Source: Actinacidiphila bryophytorum (GTDB taxonomy: Bacteria > Actinomycetota > Actinomycetes > Streptomycetales > Streptomycetaceae). From it: DNA of 64,000 bases. Below the pieces are notes generated by a model. The model saw only the letters and a list, made by a program, of their open reading frames with translations, did no database searches and was not told the DNA's origin. The DNA lies in the NCBI RefSeq assembly GCF_016916835.1, contig NZ_JAFFIX010000003.1, forward strand, positions 124,001-188,000. Direction: 5' to 3'. The translations under genes and the position numbers were made by a program. Positions 63,171 through 64,000 of the stretch are shown piece by piece; position 1 is the stretch's first letter, and every line of letters starts with the position of its first letter.

Positions 63171-64000
63171 TCAGGCGCCCAGGTGGTGGACGCGGACGAG
63201 GTTGGTCGTGCCGGGGACGCCGGGAGGGGAGCCGGCGGTGATGATCACCGTGTCGCCGGTCGTGTAGTCGGAGAGCTTCAGCATCTCGCGGTCCACGATC
63301 TTGACCATGTCGTCGGTGTTGTCGACGTGCTCGACCACGAAGGCCTCGACGCCCCAGGTCAGGGCGAGCTGGTTGCGGGTGGCCGGGTCGGTGGTGAAGG
63401 CCACCACGGGCTCGGGGACGCGGTAGCGGGCCAGGCGGCGGGCGGTGTCGCCGGACTTGGTGAAGGCCACCAGGGTCTTGGCGTCGAGGAAGTCGGCGAG
63501 TTCGGCCGCTGCGCGGGCGACGGCGCCGCCCTGGGTGCGCGGCTTCTTGCCGGGGGCCAGCGGCTGCAGGCCGCGGCACAGCAGCTCCTCCTCGGCGGCC
63601 TCGACGATGCGGGCCATCGTCTTGACCGTCTCGACGGGATACTTGCCTACCGAGGACTCCGCGGACAGCATGACCGCGTCGGCGCCGTCCAGGATCGCGT
63701 TGGCCACGTCGGAGGCCTCGGCGCGGGTGGGCCGGGAGTTGGTGATCATCGACTCCATCATCTGGGTCGCCACGATCACCGGCTTGGCATTGCGCCGGCA
63801 CAGCTCGACCAGCCGCTTCTGCACGACCGGCACCTGCTCCAGCGGGTACTCGACGGCGAGGTCGCCGCGGGCCACCATCACGGCGTCGAACGCCATGACG
63901 ACGTCCTCCATGTTGCGCACCGCCTGCGGCTTCTCGACCTTGGCGATGACCGGGACCCGGCGGCCCTCCTCGTCCATCACCCGGTGGACGTCGCGTACGT
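63171..64000 (-). CDS. pyk: Pyruvate kinase (3' part; start lies beyond the window)
   Basis: Converts phosphoenolpyruvate and ADP to pyruvate and ATP. About 276 C-terminal residues are visible and the frame is open to the window edge. Motifs: [11 protein letters not shown] (catalytic Lys), [21 protein letters not shown] (Mg and substrate loop), [14 protein letters not shown] and [33 protein letters not shown], followed by the C-terminal domain that ends in [11 protein letters not shown]. Confidence 0.97.
   Translation of the reverse strand, partial: VRDVHRVMDEEGRRVPVIAKVEKPQAVRNMEDVVMAFDAVMVARGDLAVEYPLEQVPVVQKRLVELCRRNAKPVIVATQMMESMITNSRPTRAEASDVANAILDGADAVMLSAESSVGKYPVETVKTMARIVEAAEEELLCRGLQPLAPGKKPRTQGGAVARAAAELADFLDAKTLVAFTKSGDTARRLARYRVPEPVVAFTTDPATRNQLALTWGVEAFVVEHVDNTDDMVKIVDREMLKLSDYTTGDTVIITAGSPPGVPGTTNLVRVHHLGA

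Overview
The window is very GC-rich, with strong third-position G/C bias, frequent GTG/TTG starts and actinobacterial hallmarks: Scy/FilP coiled-coil proteins, NucS mismatch endonuclease, an F420-type oxidoreductase and an isobutyryl-CoA mutase subunit. Gene order (rho, LCP protein, rpmE, prfA, prmC, sua5, atp operon, then scy/filP, mce, thiolase, meaB, icmA and pyk) is that of the central chromosome of Streptomyces and close relatives (Streptomycetaceae). No plasmid, phage, CRISPR, rRNA or tRNA was seen.

Layout. 1-10 kb: 3' end of rho, a secreted trypsin-like protease with FG-GAP-type repeats (apparently accessory), an LCP-family ligase, rpmE, prfA, prmC, sua5, a low-molecular-weight phosphatase and a WecA/MraY-family transferase. 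10-18 kb: complete atpIBEFHAGDC operon, with a Crp-like site and a hairpin upstream and a strong terminator-like hairpin between atpD and atpC. 18-30 kb: DUF2550 protein, PduO-type cobalamin adenosyltransferase, 3-hydroxyacyl-CoA dehydrogenase, STAS protein, a 911-aa ATPase-like membrane protein, a GH11 xylanase with CGAAA/TTTCG operator-like sites, nucS, an LLM oxidoreductase, a zinc-ribbon protein, a 180-bp MITE-like inverted repeat and an ABC exporter. 30-38 kb: filP and scy (polar growth), methylmalonyl-CoA epimerase, thiolase, meaB and a DinB protein.

38-47.5 kb looks accessory: monooxygenase/TetR pair, GDSL hydrolase/PadR pair, a MurJ-family flippase, a FemX-like transferase, an MFS exporter with an ArsR-type regulator, and dispersed repeats. 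47.5-55.8 kb: thiamine-binding-type and DUF3817 genes, a DUF2127 protein followed by three AIM24 paralogs, a MarR regulator, a SigE-family sigma factor with a membrane partner and an L,D-transpeptidase, and a second MarR/DUF3817 pair. 55.8-64 kb: icmA, a TetR regulator, a redox-dead thioredoxin/TPR co-chaperone, a DUF6230/DUF6114/secreted-protein operon and the 3' part of pyk.

How it fits together. The adenosyltransferase, MeaB, epimerase, thiolase, hydroxyacyl-CoA dehydrogenase and IcmA form a dispersed acyl-CoA/B12 module. LCP, WecA-like, MurJ, FemX, L,D-transpeptidase, Scy and FilP serve the cell envelope and tip growth. The most interesting new signal is regulatory: an identical TGTCACA-N16-CGTGT promoter lies upstream of both the sigma-factor gene and femX, suggesting a small envelope regulon of that sigma factor. 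Several regulator genes also carry a TANNNT box 6-8 nt before the start codon (leaderless mRNAs), often overlapped by a palindrome.
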